From: CALKJU01 sp046349355
GTDB taxonomy: Bacteria; Pseudomonadota; Alphaproteobacteria; Geminicoccales; Geminicoccaceae
Direction of reading: 5' to 3'
Length of the DNA: 64,000 bases
NCBI GenBank assembly: GCA_046349355.1
Contig: JAXMCM010000028.1
Span: 1-64,000, forward strand
Shown here: positions 16,459 to 25,335 of the stretch, piece after piece
How the letters are laid out: each line of letters begins with the position of its first letter
Position numbering within the stretch: position 1 is the stretch's first letter
The notes under the pieces: model-generated
Told to the model about the DNA's origin: nothing
Databases searched by the model: none
The model's input: the letters and a program-made list of their open reading frames with translations, nothing else
Translations under genes and position numbers: made by a program

Positions 16459-16875
16459 ATGCGCGCCCGGCCCGCCGACACCACCGCCGCTCCCCACCGC
16501 CTCGCCCTAGGCCTCGCCGCGGCGGCGCGGGCGGCGACGCTCGTCGCCGTCGCCGCCCTGCTCGTCGCCGCCGACCAGCCCGACGGCGCCAGCGGCGACC
16601 TCGTGGCGGTGTTCGCGCCCGGCACGAGCGGCGAGCGTGCCCTGCAGGCGGTCGTCGCCGCCGACGGCATCGTCCGCCGCGGCACCTGGCTGGGCACGGT
16701 CTGGGAGGTCACCGGCGACCGGCCGGGTCTCGCCGGCCGGCTGCGCGGCGCCGGTGCGCTGCTGGTGTTGCCCGTGCAGCCGTTCGCCTCCCTCAGCCTG
16801 GGCGGCTGCAGCTTTCTGCCGATCGACCGCTACCCGCCACGTGGCCTCGGCAAGCTGCGCGCCGGCCCCTTGTAG
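16459..16875 (+). CDS. Membrane-anchored small hypothetical protein
   Basis: 138 residues. One N-terminal hydrophobic helix (LALGLAAAARAATLVAVAAL) is followed by a periplasmic domain of about 95 residues with LVAVFAPGTSGERALQAVVA, WLGTVWEVTGDRPG and AGRLRGAGALLVLPVQPF, and one cysteine in LGGCSF. This arrangement recurs in small alphaproteobacterial envelope proteins of unknown role. The start at 16459 lacks a good Shine-Dalgarno. It is divergent from the Gfo/Idh gene. Confidence 0.55.
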   Translation: MRARPADTTAAPHRLALGLAAAARAATLVAVAALLVAADQPDGASGDLVAVFAPGTSGERALQAVVAADGIVRRGTWLGTVWEVTGDRPGLAGRLRGAGALLVLPVQPFASLSLGGCSFLPIDRYPPRGLGKLRAGPL

Positions 16876-16964
16876 GGTACCCGGCCTAGGTTCGGAGGCT
16901 GATGAGGACTTCTACTCTAAAGCGAGGACGGGCAGCCCAGATCAAGTAAGGAATGATGTAAACG

Positions 16965-16985
16965 AAGTGGACACATATTCCACTT
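16965..16985. repeat. Inverted repeat upstream of an RTX gene
   Basis: AAGTGGA (16965-16971) and TCCACTT (16979-16985) form seven-base arms around CACATAT, about 185 bases upstream of the RTX start at 17171. It lies in a 295-base gene-free gap (16876-17170) that holds nothing else recognised. It may be an operator; a bare TTCCACTTGG also occurs near 3151 before the first RTX gene, in the other orientation relative to that gene. Confidence 0.35.
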
Positions 16986-17170
16986 GGCGTAAGATCATCG
17001 TCGCGCGGGGGGTCATCATCAGGGACGGCGCTGGTTCGCTGTCATCGATAAGCCCCGAAATCATTGCAGCGTACGCGCCGGCACCGGCGGCGGCGGCAAT
17101 TGGGCCGTCCTCGATCCTGGAGCCGTAGGTCTGCGGCGTGCCCACGCGCCGCCTCCAGGAGGGGAGCTTC

Positions 17171-18700
17171 ATGGCTGTCAAGTTTGGCAACGACCTCGAC
17201 AACATCATCAACGGCACCGCCACCGCCGACTCGCTGTTCGGCAAGGGTGGCGACGACTCCCTGTTCGGCGGCGGCGGCAATGACCGGCTGAACGGTGGCA
17301 ACGGCGCCGACCTGCTGGTCGGCGGCGCCGGCACCAACACCGCCGACTACGCCAGCGATCCCGACGGGATCTACGTCAATCTGGCCGGGCTCTACGCCAT
17401 CGACGGCTGGGGCTACCAGGACGAGCTGATCCAGATCCTCAACATCAACGGCAGCACCTTCGACGACGAGATCATCACCGGCGGCCGCAACAACGTCATC
17501 TGGGCCAACCAGGGCGACGACAGCGTCGACGCCGGCAATGGCGCCGACACGGTCTTCGGTGGACTTGGCAACGACGACATCGACGCCGGCGCCGGCGCCG
17601 ACAGCGTCTCCGGCGGCGAGGATGACGACAACATTGTCGGCCGTGCCGGCAGTGACAGCATCGACGGCGATGCCGGCGACGACTACCTGAATGGCGGCGA
17701 GGGCGGCGACAGGCTCCGCGGCGACTCCGGCTTCGACATCATCGTCGCGGCCGAGGGCAACGACACCATTTGGGGCGACGGCGAGAGTGACGACATCTAC
17801 GCCGGCTCGGGCAACGATAAAGTCTGGGGCGGTGACGACGACGACTACATCATCGGGGATGATGGCAACGACTCGCTCTATGGTGGCGACGAAGAGGACG
17901 ATATCGACGCCGGTGGCGGCAACGACCTCGTCGATGGCGGCGAGGACGCCGACAATATCTGGGCCGGGGAAGGCAACGACGTCATCTATGGCGCCGAGGA
18001 CGATGACTCGATCGAGGGCGAGGAAGGCAGGGACATCCTGCTCGGCGAGGAGGACGACGACTGGCTCGATGGCGGTGACGGCGACGACTTCCTGCTCGGT
18101 GACGGTCAGGGCCTGCCGCTCGGCAGCGACGTTTTCTCCTACGGAACCGGGCTGTTCTGGGACACCTACCGGCCTGGAGACGAGGGCAACGACTGGCAGG
18201 CCGATTTCAACGACTTCCTCTTTGATCCGGAATTTCCCATCGATTCCTACTTTTCAGGGGTCAATCTCGGCATCGACTTCATCGCCGACTATCAGGACGG
18301 CATCGACAAGATTAGCCTGTTCGGGTTCCAGGAGATCTTCTACCTCCTCGACATCGGCTTCGACACCGACGATCCGATCGGCCACCCGGGCATCGGGCCG
18401 AATGGCGTGCTGGACAACCAGGACCTGTTCGTGGACGTCGAGTTCGTCACCTACAATGGGGTGACCCTGGCCTCGACGATCATCGACATCTCCGGCCTGA
18501 TCGGTGCTGCCGTCGGACTCGCCGGGCAGCTGGCCGACTGGACGGGCGATGAGGACTTCATCGATTTCGCCCAGTTCCTCGAGAACAACTTCGACCAGGA
18601 TGTCAGCACCCAGCAGCTGATCGTCTGGGGCGCCGCCGGCGGCACCCTCGACTACAGCGACTTCACCGGGTTCGCGGACTTCAGCATCTTCAATCCGTAA
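17171..18700 (+). CDS. RTX calcium-binding repeat protein, paralog 1
   Basis: 509 residues, very acidic. It opens MAVKFGNDLDNIINGTATAD and carries RTX nonapeptides along about residues 18-320 (LFGKGGDDSLFGGGGND and many more with Asp-Asp enrichment), then a repeat-free C-terminal domain of about 185 residues ending LIVWGAAGGTLDYSDFTGF. A segment near residue 60-120 (TADYASDPDGIYVNLAGLYA, later LNINGSTFDDEI) is shared with the second paralog at 20061. There is no Sec signal, fitting type I secretion by a C-terminal signal. AGGAGGGGAG precedes the ATG. No enzyme domain is recognised. Confidence 0.87.
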   Translation: MAVKFGNDLDNIINGTATADSLFGKGGDDSLFGGGGNDRLNGGNGADLLVGGAGTNTADYASDPDGIYVNLAGLYAIDGWGYQDELIQILNINGSTFDDEIITGGRNNVIWANQGDDSVDAGNGADTVFGGLGNDDIDAGAGADSVSGGEDDDNIVGRAGSDSIDGDAGDDYLNGGEGGDRLRGDSGFDIIVAAEGNDTIWGDGESDDIYAGSGNDKVWGGDDDDYIIGDDGNDSLYGGDEEDDIDAGGGNDLVDGGEDADNIWAGEGNDVIYGAEDDDSIEGEEGRDILLGEEDDDWLDGGDGDDFLLGDGQGLPLGSDVFSYGTGLFWDTYRPGDEGNDWQADFNDFLFDPEFPIDSYFSGVNLGIDFIADYQDGIDKISLFGFQEIFYLLDIGFDTDDPIGHPGIGPNGVLDNQDLFVDVEFVTYNGVTLASTIIDISGLIGAAVGLAGQLADWTGDEDFIDFAQFLENNFDQDVSTQQLIVWGAAGGTLDYSDFTGFADFSIFNP

Positions 18701-18731
18701 GGTTCCATCACGGAGCTTTACCGATCGAATG

Positions 18732-18762
18732 GACGGGCGGCTTCGGCCGCCCGTCTTGCTTT
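18732..18762 (+). terminator. Rho-independent terminator after RTX paralog 1
   Basis: GACGGGCGGC (18732-18741), loop TTCG, GCCGCCCGTC (18746-18755), then TTGCTTT: a perfect ten-base stem with a stable tetraloop. The same stem-loop follows the second paralog at 21684. Confidence 0.85.
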
Positions 18763-18771
18763 GCAGCTGAA

Positions 18772-19683
18772 ATGACGACCCCGCCGCCCGAGATTCCCGG
18801 CTACCGCGTGCTCGGCCCGGTCGGCGCGCCGATTCCCGGCCGCCCCAACGGTGCCGTCTTTCTCGCGGAGCCGTCGGACCGCCCTGACACCCGCGTGGTG
18901 ATCAAGGACTATCTTCTCTGGATCGGCCCCGACCCAAGGCGTGTCGAGGGGGCGAAGGTCCGCCTCAACCGCAGCTGGGTCGCCGCTCGCAGCGTCGATC
19001 ATCCCGGCATCGTCCGGCCGCTGCAGCGGATTGCCGACCGCTGGCTCGTCCTCGAATGGATCGACGGGCCCAGCCTCGCCGCCCGCATGGCCGCCGGTCC
19101 GGTGCCGCGCGCCGAGGCCTGGGACCTGATCCTCGCCATCGCCGAGGCGCTCGCCGCCCTCACCGCCGCCCTCGACCGGCGCTTCCCCGACCGGCCGGGC
19201 ATGGGCCATGGCGACCTGCACGCGCACAATATCCTGCTGCCGCGCGGTGCTGCGGCCGGGACGGTCAAGCTCGTCGACCTCGACAAGGTCGGCAAGCCCT
19301 GCAACCGCTACCAGCCGCTGCCGGCGGCGCGGCGCGGCGAGATCCTCCGCGCCGGCCGCAGCATCGCCACCCCGCCCGAGATCTGCCTCGGCACCGTCGC
19401 GATGCATGACGGCTGCGTCGACGTCTTCGCCCTTGGCGTCCTCGCCTGGCGTCTGCTCGACGGACAGTATCCGTTCGAACGGCCGGAAGAGTTCCTCGAG
19501 AAGCTGGATCGGCTGCAGGGCGACGGGACCGACGCCTCGGCCCGGCTGCCGGCCAGGGTCGCGGCCGCCCCTGCCACCCCCCGGGTCGCGGTGCTCGCCC
19601 GCATGCTCCGCCTCGACCGCGCCGGCCGTTTCCCGTCGGTCGCCGCCGCGCTGGCCGAGCTGTGCCGGGTCCGCGAGGCCTGA
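18772..19683 (+). CDS. Serine/threonine protein kinase-like protein
   Basis: 303 residues, a bare kinase domain. The glycine-rich loop is degenerate (LGPVGAPIPGRPNGAVF), the ATP lysine is K45 in VVIKDY, the catalytic loop is HGDLHAHN at 146-153 (D148, N153), and the metal-binding DFG equivalent is DLD at 169-171. ATPPEICLG stands where APE is expected, followed by VDVFALGVLAWRLLDGQYPF, a typical subdomain IX. So the catalytic residues are kept and activity is plausible. No membrane helix or sensor domain. It begins only nine bases after the terminator of RTX paralog 1 and lies between two RTX paralogs; any role in their regulation is inference. Confidence 0.8.
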   Translation: MTTPPPEIPGYRVLGPVGAPIPGRPNGAVFLAEPSDRPDTRVVIKDYLLWIGPDPRRVEGAKVRLNRSWVAARSVDHPGIVRPLQRIADRWLVLEWIDGPSLAARMAAGPVPRAEAWDLILAIAEALAALTAALDRRFPDRPGMGHGDLHAHNILLPRGAAAGTVKLVDLDKVGKPCNRYQPLPAARRGEILRAGRSIATPPEICLGTVAMHDGCVDVFALGVLAWRLLDGQYPFERPEEFLEKLDRLQGDGTDASARLPARVAAAPATPRVAVLARMLRLDRAGRFPSVAAALAELCRVREA

Positions 19684-20060
19684 GTCGCACGCCGGTCCGC
19701 CTCGGAGGCGACCCGCCGGGGCGCGCCGGCACCTGTTCACACGCCAGATGAGCTGCCGCCAAACTCTCCCGACAGCATCCTGTGGTTATCGGCACTTGCT
19801 TATGCAAGCCTGTCCGGCTGGTTGGCTAAGTCGTTGCAGCACAGCCACAAAGTGTTGCTGGACAACCTCGACGCGAGTGTTACGCTGATCTGGCGTCGAG
19901 GGGAGGCGCACCAACCAACCGCGATGGCAACGCGGCCTCTTCTTCTGCGGGCTGGAATGCAGGGCTGGCGTTGACCGGAATAGTGGCCGGGCAGCGAACC
20001 TAGAAGCTCGCCCGAAGACAGAGCGCGTTGCGCCGATCGCCTGACCTGAGGGGGAACGCG
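19684..20060. other. Intergenic leader region with hairpin
   Basis: A 377-base stretch without a convincing gene and of lower GC than its neighbours. It contains a nine-base perfect stem, CCTCGACGC (19866-19874) with GCGTCGAGG (19893-19901), around an 18-base loop, followed by GGGAGGCG. It probably holds the promoter and leader of the RTX gene at 20061; no -35/-10 pair is assigned. Confidence 0.4.
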
Positions 20061-21659
20061 ATGCCGACCAATACGATCAACGGGACTTCGGGGAACGATG
20101 TCCTGATCGGCGATTTTTCCTTCGATTACATCTACGGCAAGGGTGGCAACGACAGTCTGTTCGGCCTCACCGCCGACGACTCGCTGTTCGGCGGAAACGG
20201 CAACGACCGCCTCAACGGTGGTGACGGCAACGACCTTCTCGTTGGCGGCAATGGCACCGACACCGCCGACTATGCCAACAGCACGGGCGGCATCTACGTC
20301 GACCTCTCCGGGCTGTTCGCCAAGGACGGCATGGGCGGCATCGACACCCTCCTGCAGATCGAGAACATCAACGGCAGCACCCAGGACGACGAGATCCACA
20401 CCGGCGGCACCAACAACACGGTGTGGGGCCTCGGCGGCGACGACACGATCGACATCGGCGGCGGCAACGACCGGGCCTTCGGCGGTGTCGGCAACGACGG
20501 CATCTGGCTGGGCGACGGCAACGACAGTGCCGGCGGCGGTGATGGCGACGACCAGGTCTTCGGTGGCGGCGGCAACGATTCGGTCGCGGGTGGCGACGGC
20601 TGGGACTACCTGAACGGTGGCGGCGGCGCCGACAGGATGAGCGGCGGCGACGACCTCGACATCCTCATCGGTGCCGAGGGCAACGACAGCCTCAGCGGCG
20701 GCGGCGACTTCGACTACATCAACGGCGGTGACGGCAGCGACAAGATCGACGGCGGCGACGACCTCGACGTCGTCGCTGCGGGCGCCGGCAACGACTATGT
20801 CTGCCTCGGCACCGGCGGCTCGATCATCGACCTCATCCAGCTGATCGTGGATCAGAACCAGCCGGCACCGCCTCCGGCACCGCTGCCCGACGACAACCTG
20901 CTCGAGACCCTCTACCCGCTGGTCGACGCCATCGGCCTCGACATCTTCAGCCTCGACGCCGCCAACGCCGGCACCGGCAACGACGTCGTCGAGGGCCAGC
21001 AGGGCACCGACATCATCGACGGCGATCAGGGCAACGACAGCCTGTTCGGCGGCAGCGAGGCCGACATCGTCGAGGGTGGCGGCGGCAACGACCTCGTGGC
21101 CGGCGGCTCGGCCTCGGACATCGTCGATGGCGGTGTCGGCAGCGACATCCTGATCGGCGACGACCAGGGCGGCGTGAACGTCGACATCTTCACCTACGGC
21201 TTCCTCGCCAACCTCAACCTGACGCCGGACGAGCTGCTGTTCAGCTACCTGCGCCCGGTCGACCTCGAGAACCCGGCCGACCGGCTGCTCAACTTCGGCA
21301 CCGACATCGTCCTCGACTTCCAGGTCGGGGTCGACCTCCTCAACCTCGGCGACGTGCCGGGCTGGCTGCTGATGGAGCTGCTCGACACCAACGGCAGCGG
21401 TGACCTCGACAGCGGCGACGACCACATCTCGTTCGACTTCATCTCGGTGAACAATGGCCCGAGCCTGGCCTCGACCGTCATCGACTTCAGCGGGGCGATC
21501 AACGACCTGTTCCAGAGCGACCTGCTCGGGCCGGCGCAGCGCGACTTCTCGCCGGTGGCGGAAGGGCAGAAGCTGATCGTCTACGGCGCCGGCAGCGGCA
21601 CCCTCGAGGCGGACTCGTTCATCTCGTTCGGCTTCTACGACAGCTTCTTCTCGAGCTGA
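20061..21659 (+). CDS. RTX calcium-binding repeat protein, paralog 2
   Basis: 532 residues. It starts MPTNTINGTSGNDVLIGDFS, then RTX nonapeptides, the shared block TADYANSTGGIYVDLSGLFA followed by IENINGSTQDDEIHTGG, more repeats, a proline-rich spacer (QNQPAPPPAPLPDDN near residue 270), a second repeat block (VVEGQQGTDIIDGDQGND) and a C-terminal domain with DIVLDFQVGVDLLNLGD ending LIVYGAGSGTLEADSF. The same C-terminal ending style in paralog 1 (LIVWGAAGGTLD) shows duplication. Probably secreted by a type I system; no catalytic domain is seen. GAGGGGGAACGCG precedes the ATG. Confidence 0.87.
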   Translation: MPTNTINGTSGNDVLIGDFSFDYIYGKGGNDSLFGLTADDSLFGGNGNDRLNGGDGNDLLVGGNGTDTADYANSTGGIYVDLSGLFAKDGMGGIDTLLQIENINGSTQDDEIHTGGTNNTVWGLGGDDTIDIGGGNDRAFGGVGNDGIWLGDGNDSAGGGDGDDQVFGGGGNDSVAGGDGWDYLNGGGGADRMSGGDDLDILIGAEGNDSLSGGGDFDYINGGDGSDKIDGGDDLDVVAAGAGNDYVCLGTGGSIIDLIQLIVDQNQPAPPPAPLPDDNLLETLYPLVDAIGLDIFSLDAANAGTGNDVVEGQQGTDIIDGDQGNDSLFGGSEADIVEGGGGNDLVAGGSASDIVDGGVGSDILIGDDQGGVNVDIFTYGFLANLNLTPDELLFSYLRPVDLENPADRLLNFGTDIVLDFQVGVDLLNLGDVPGWLLMELLDTNGSGDLDSGDDHISFDFISVNNGPSLASTVIDFSGAINDLFQSDLLGPAQRDFSPVAEGQKLIVYGAGSGTLEADSFISFGFYDSFFSS

Positions 21660-21683
21660 GCGGCGTTCGCGCCGCGTCGACCG

Positions 21684-21714
21684 GACGGGCGGCTTCGGCC
21701 GCCCGTCCTCGTTT
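21684..21714 (+). terminator. Rho-independent terminator after RTX paralog 2
   Basis: GACGGGCGGC (21684-21693), loop TTCG, GCCGCCCGTC (21698-21707), then CTCGTTT. The stem and loop are identical in all 24 bases to the terminator at 18732. It also separates this gene from the convergent enolase-superfamily gene and may act in both directions. Confidence 0.82.
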
Positions 21715-21726
21715 CCGGCACCCGCC

Positions 21727-22836
21727 TCAGTCGACCAGCAGCGTCAGCCCGTTCACCCGGCGCGCCTCGACCGCGTCCATGTCCCAGGCGATGCCCAGCC
21801 CCGGCTCCTCGCTCGGGATGGCGTGGCCGTCGCGCATCGTCATCCCGGTCGTCGTCAGGTCGTCGAGCTGCGGGATGTACTCGACCCAGCGGCCGTTCGG
21901 CACCGCCGCGGTCAGCCCGACATGCAGCTCCATCAGGAAGTGCGGGCAGATCGGCATGTTGAAGGATTCGGTCAGGTGCGCCGCCTTCAGCCAGGGCGTG
22001 ATGCCGCCGATCCGGGCGACGTCGGCCTGGACGATCGAGCAGGCCCGGCGCTGCAGGTACTCGCGGAAATGGCTGACGCTGTAGAGCGATTCGCCGATGG
22101 CGATGGGCAGGCTGGTCGACGCCGCCAGCCGCACGTGGCCGTCGATGTCCTCGGCCGGCATCGGCTCCTCGAACCAGGCGAGGTCGAGCGCCTCGAACGC
22201 CCGGGCCCGGCGGATCGCCTCGTCGACGGTGAACGCCTGGTTGGCGTCGACCATGATCTCGAAGTCCGGCCCCAGCGCCTCGCGCACGCCCTCGAGCCGG
22301 GCCACGTCCTCGCTGACATGCGGCTTGCCGACCTTGACCTTGCAGCCGAGGAAGCCGGCCTGCTTGGCCTCCAGCGCCTTCTCGATCAGCTCCTCGCGGC
22401 TCAGCTGCAGCCAGCCGTTCTCGGTGTTGTAGAGCGGCAGCCGGGTCTGCGCCCCGCCGGCGGCCTGGTGCAGCGGCAGCCGGGCGCGCTGGCAGCGCAG
22501 GTCCCACAAGGCGGTGTCGATGGTGCACAGCGCCAGCGAGGTGATGGCGCCGACCGCCGTGGCGTGCGTCTTGAACAGCAGCGACTTCCAGATCTGCTCG
22601 ATCATCTCGGCGTCGCGGCCGATCAGCTCGGGCGCCAGGTGATCGTGGATCAGCCGCACCACCGACGAGCCGCCGGTGCCGATGGTGTAGCTGTAGCCGG
22701 TGCCGACCACGCCATCGCTGTCGGTGATGCGGACGATCGGCGTCTCCTGGCTGGTGAACGCCTGGATGGCATCCGTCCTGACCACCTTCGGGATCAGGTC
22801 GACCATCATGATCTCGATGCGCTCGATCTGCGCCAT
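21727..22836 (-). CDS. Mandelate racemase/muconate lactonizing enzyme family protein
   Basis: 369 residues. The N-terminal capping domain is followed by a barrel with the KxK motif (GCKVKVG), metal ligands in IMVDANQAFT and WFEEPMPAEDIDG and AIGESLYS, and an ICPHFLMELH segment with a likely catalytic histidine. This is the mandelate-racemase subgroup of the enolase superfamily, which abstracts the proton alpha to a carboxylate. The substrate is probably a sugar acid or hydroxy acid but is not determined. It follows the LysR gene by 21 bases on the same strand, so that regulator probably controls it. Confidence 0.88.
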   Translation of the reverse strand: MAQIERIEIMMVDLIPKVVRTDAIQAFTSQETPIVRITDSDGVVGTGYSYTIGTGGSSVVRLIHDHLAPELIGRDAEMIEQIWKSLLFKTHATAVGAITSLALCTIDTALWDLRCQRARLPLHQAAGGAQTRLPLYNTENGWLQLSREELIEKALEAKQAGFLGCKVKVGKPHVSEDVARLEGVREALGPDFEIMVDANQAFTVDEAIRRARAFEALDLAWFEEPMPAEDIDGHVRLAASTSLPIAIGESLYSVSHFREYLQRRACSIVQADVARIGGITPWLKAAHLTESFNMPICPHFLMELHVGLTAAVPNGRWVEYIPQLDDLTTTGMTMRDGHAIPSEEPGLGIAWDMDAVEARRVNGLTLLVD

Positions 22837-22857
22837 GTGCCTCCCCCGGCGTTGCGC

Positions 22858-23772
22858 TCAGCCCGACCGGGTCGGCGCCGCCCGGGCGGTGGCCAGCAGC
22901 CACTCCCGGAAGGCGCGGATCGCCGGCTCCTGGGCCCGTTCCTTCTCGCCCACCAGCCATAGCGCGAAGTCGAAGGGCAGCACGAGGGTCCAGGGCTGCA
23001 CCAGCCGGCCGGCGGCGAGGTCGTCGCTGACCAGCACCCGGCTGACCAGCGCCACCCCCTGCCCGGCCAGCGCCGCCTCGACCGCCATGGCGTCGATGTT
23101 GAAGCGCGGGCCGCGGCTGGCATCGACCTCCTCGACCCCGGCGGCGGCGAACCAGGCCGGCCAGTCCGGGGCCTCCTCCTCGGTGCTCCAGTCGAGGTGC
23201 AGCAGCGTGAACTGGGCAAGCTCGGCCGGGCCGGCGATGCCGCCCGCCGGCAGCAGCCGCGGGCTGCACACCGCGACGAACTCGTCGTCGAACAGCCGGT
23301 CGACCTGCAGCTCCGGATAGCGCCCGCTGCCCCAGCGGATGGCGAGGTCGACCGGCTCGCGGGCGAGGTCGACGACCCGCGAGCTGGCGTCGAGCCACAG
23401 GTCGATGCCCGGCTGCTTCCTGCGGAAGTCGGGCAGCCGCGGCAGCAGCCAGCGCCCGGCGAAGGACGGCTCGGCCGTCACCCGCAGCGTCATCGCCTTG
23501 GTCTTGCGGCGCATGATGTCGCTGGCCTCGGCCATCAGGTCGAGACCCTCGCGCAGCAGCGGCAGGGCGGTGCGCCCGGCCTCGGTCAGCGACAGCGCCC
23601 GGGTCAGCCGGCGGAACAGCGGCTGGCCGATGCTCTCCTCGAGCTCCTTGACCTGGTGGCTGATCGCCGCCGGCGTCACCCGGAGCTCGGCCGCGGCCTT
23701 GCTGAAGCTGAGGTGACGGGCCGCCGCCTCGAAGGCGCGCAGCGGGTTCAGGGGCAGGATGGAGCGGCTCAC
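22858..23772 (-). CDS. LysR family regulator, GcvA-like
   Basis: 304 residues. N-terminal wHTH: LNPLRAFEAAARHLSFSKAA, AAISHQVKELEESIGQPLF, then RALSLTEAGRTALPLL. The effector domain has the GcvA-type RVTAEPSFAGRWLLPRLPDF and VDLAIRWGSGRYP. Upstream is CTCAC-N7-GTGAG at 23798-23814, a possible LysR site. It precedes the mandelate racemase-family gene in the same transcript, so the likely inducer is the substrate of that enzyme. Confidence 0.9.
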   Translation of the reverse strand: MSRSILPLNPLRAFEAAARHLSFSKAAAELRVTPAAISHQVKELEESIGQPLFRRLTRALSLTEAGRTALPLLREGLDLMAEASDIMRRKTKAMTLRVTAEPSFAGRWLLPRLPDFRRKQPGIDLWLDASSRVVDLAREPVDLAIRWGSGRYPELQVDRLFDDEFVAVCSPRLLPAGGIAGPAELAQFTLLHLDWSTEEEAPDWPAWFAAAGVEEVDASRGPRFNIDAMAVEAALAGQGVALVSRVLVSDDLAAGRLVQPWTLVLPFDFALWLVGEKERAQEPAIRAFREWLLATARAAPTRSG

Positions 23773-23917
23773 CGGCAGGGCCTACGCTTTAGTTTTGCTC
23801 ACCCATCCTGTGAGTCCTTCTCGTTTGTGGGCAAGCCTTTTCAAGCTTATATGGTCAGTCACGGCGCCCGGATGGCGCCAGACCGATAAACAGCATTAAC
23901 CGATGTGAGATCGTATC

Positions 23918-24106
23918 ATGTTCGCCCGGACCCTGTTCGCCACGCTCTGGCCCGTCGGCCCCGCCGACCGGCGCCGGCCGGCGACCGCGACCCCCCGGCG
24001 CCCGGTGGCCAGCCAGGTCACCCCCGTCCGTGAGACCGGCACGGCGCCGATCGCGCTGATCGCCGAGAGCTTCCTCGTCGCCGCCGGCGGCTCCGGCCGC
24101 CGCTGA
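23918..24106 (+). CDS. Small hypothetical protein, 62 aa
   Basis: MFARTLFATLWPVGPADRRR at the start, Arg/Pro/Ala-rich in the middle and PIALIAESFLVAAGG near the end. Codon positions are GC-biased as in real genes, but no family is recognised and the Shine-Dalgarno is poor (GTGAGATCG). Seven bases past its stop is a hairpin GCCCCCG-TGC-CGGGGGC (24113-24129), which would fit a 3' end. It stands alone between the LysR gene and an RTX gene. Confidence 0.35.
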   Translation: MFARTLFATLWPVGPADRRRPATATPRRPVASQVTPVRETGTAPIALIAESFLVAAGGSGRR

Positions 24107-24243
24107 GCCGGCGCCCCCGTGCCGGGGGCTCTCCGCTAACAGACGCGAAACACAACGGCGCCTGGGCGGCACCCGTTCGAAACGGTCTTCCATGAAGTTC
24201 CTCGCCGGTTCCGGGCGCTTGCGTCCGTGGTGGAGAGGAACTC

Positions 24244-25302
24244 ATGGCAACCATCATCGGCTCACTGTTCGACGACACCATCTATGACACGGCCAGCGAC
24301 GACGTTGTCCGTGCCCGCAGCGGCGATGACACCGTCGTCACCGCCGGCGGCGACGACGAGGTGTTCGGCGGCTTCGGCAGGGATGTCCTCATCGACATCG
24401 TCGGGGACGACACCATCGATGGCGGCGGCGGTGCCGACCGGATCATCGACTACTACGGCAACGACCACATCTACGGAGGCAGCGGCAACGATTCGATCGA
24501 GTCGTTCGCCGGTGACGATCTTGTCTCCGGCGGAGCCGGCAACGACCGCATCGACGGTGGCACGGGACGCGACTATCTGTTCGGCGACGACGGACAGGAT
24601 TCGCTGATTGGCGGTGACGGCAGGGATCTCTTGTCTGGCGGCTACGGTAACGATGTCGTCTCGGGCGGGACAGGAAACGACAGCCTGCATGGCGACCATC
24701 AATCTCCCTACGACGAGACCCTGCCTGGCGGCGATGACGACCTGTTCGGTGGCAACGGCGACGATTACGCCTTCGGCGGCAACGGCATGGACGTCCTGTA
24801 CGGCGGTGACGGAGCGGACTACCTGTTCGGCGGGTCCGGGAACGATCACGCGTTCGGTGGCTCGGGCGACGACTGGATCCGCGCTGGCGAGGGCGTCGAC
24901 CAGATCGGCGGCGGCGACGGAGCCGATGAGTTCGTGTTCTGGTACGCGAAGTTCCAGCCCTCGGACACCGGTCTCGGCATCGGCAATCGCGATCGTGTGC
25001 TGGACTTCGATCCCGGCGAGGGCGACCGCATCGATCTCGACAAGTACGATGCTGACAGCACGCAGACCAGCACGCAGGAGTTCGAGCTGGTCCACGGCAA
25101 CGCCTTCACCGCCGTCGGTCAGCTTCGCTACGCCAGCTTTGCGAGCTACACCGTGATCGAAGGCAACACGGGCGGTTCCCTGGCCGCCGACTTTCAGATC
25201 GAGCTCGCAGGCTATACTGGCCCGCTCACGGCCGACGACTTCGTCGGCGTGTTCGAGCTTCCCCTGCCGCTGGGCGGGCTCTTGCCCGACGGTCTGACCT
25301 GA
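24244..25302 (+). CDS. RTX repeat protein with serralysin-type C-terminal domain
   Basis: 352 residues, starting MATIIGSLFDDTIYDTASDD. RTX nonapeptides run almost from the start to residue 235 (IYGGSGNDSIESFAGDDLVS, LFGGNGDDYAFGGNGMD). The C-terminal part has NRDRVLDFDPGEGDRIDLDK and FQIELAGYTGPLTADDF, the M10 serralysin C-terminal domain also seen in the RTX gene at 1983. No protease motif. GAGAGGAA precedes the ATG. Presumed secreted by a type I system. Confidence 0.87.
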   Translation: MATIIGSLFDDTIYDTASDDVVRARSGDDTVVTAGGDDEVFGGFGRDVLIDIVGDDTIDGGGGADRIIDYYGNDHIYGGSGNDSIESFAGDDLVSGGAGNDRIDGGTGRDYLFGDDGQDSLIGGDGRDLLSGGYGNDVVSGGTGNDSLHGDHQSPYDETLPGGDDDLFGGNGDDYAFGGNGMDVLYGGDGADYLFGGSGNDHAFGGSGDDWIRAGEGVDQIGGGDGADEFVFWYAKFQPSDTGLGIGNRDRVLDFDPGEGDRIDLDKYDADSTQTSTQEFELVHGNAFTAVGQLRYASFASYTVIEGNTGGSLAADFQIELAGYTGPLTADDFVGVFELPLPLGGLLPDGLT

Positions 25303-25310
25303 CCGAAGCC

Positions 25311-25335
25311 GGGCGGCGCGATCCCGGCGCCGCCC
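25311..25335. terminator. Hairpin between convergent genes
   Basis: GGGCGGCGC (25311-25319), loop GATCCCG, GCGCCGCCC (25327-25335): nine perfect pairs. It sits between the RTX stop and the stop of the convergent dehydrogenase gene. No T run, so its strength as a terminator is doubtful. Confidence 0.45.

Noticed and set aside
24165..24185. CCGTTCGAAACGG as a possible tRNA T-arm
   Set aside because: The flanks do not pair as an acceptor or anticodon arm; no tRNA can be folded here.
17171..25302. Tandem RTX repeat DNA as a CRISPR array or satellite
   Set aside because: The repeats are 27-base coding units in frame (nonapeptides) that vary at third positions; no spacers.
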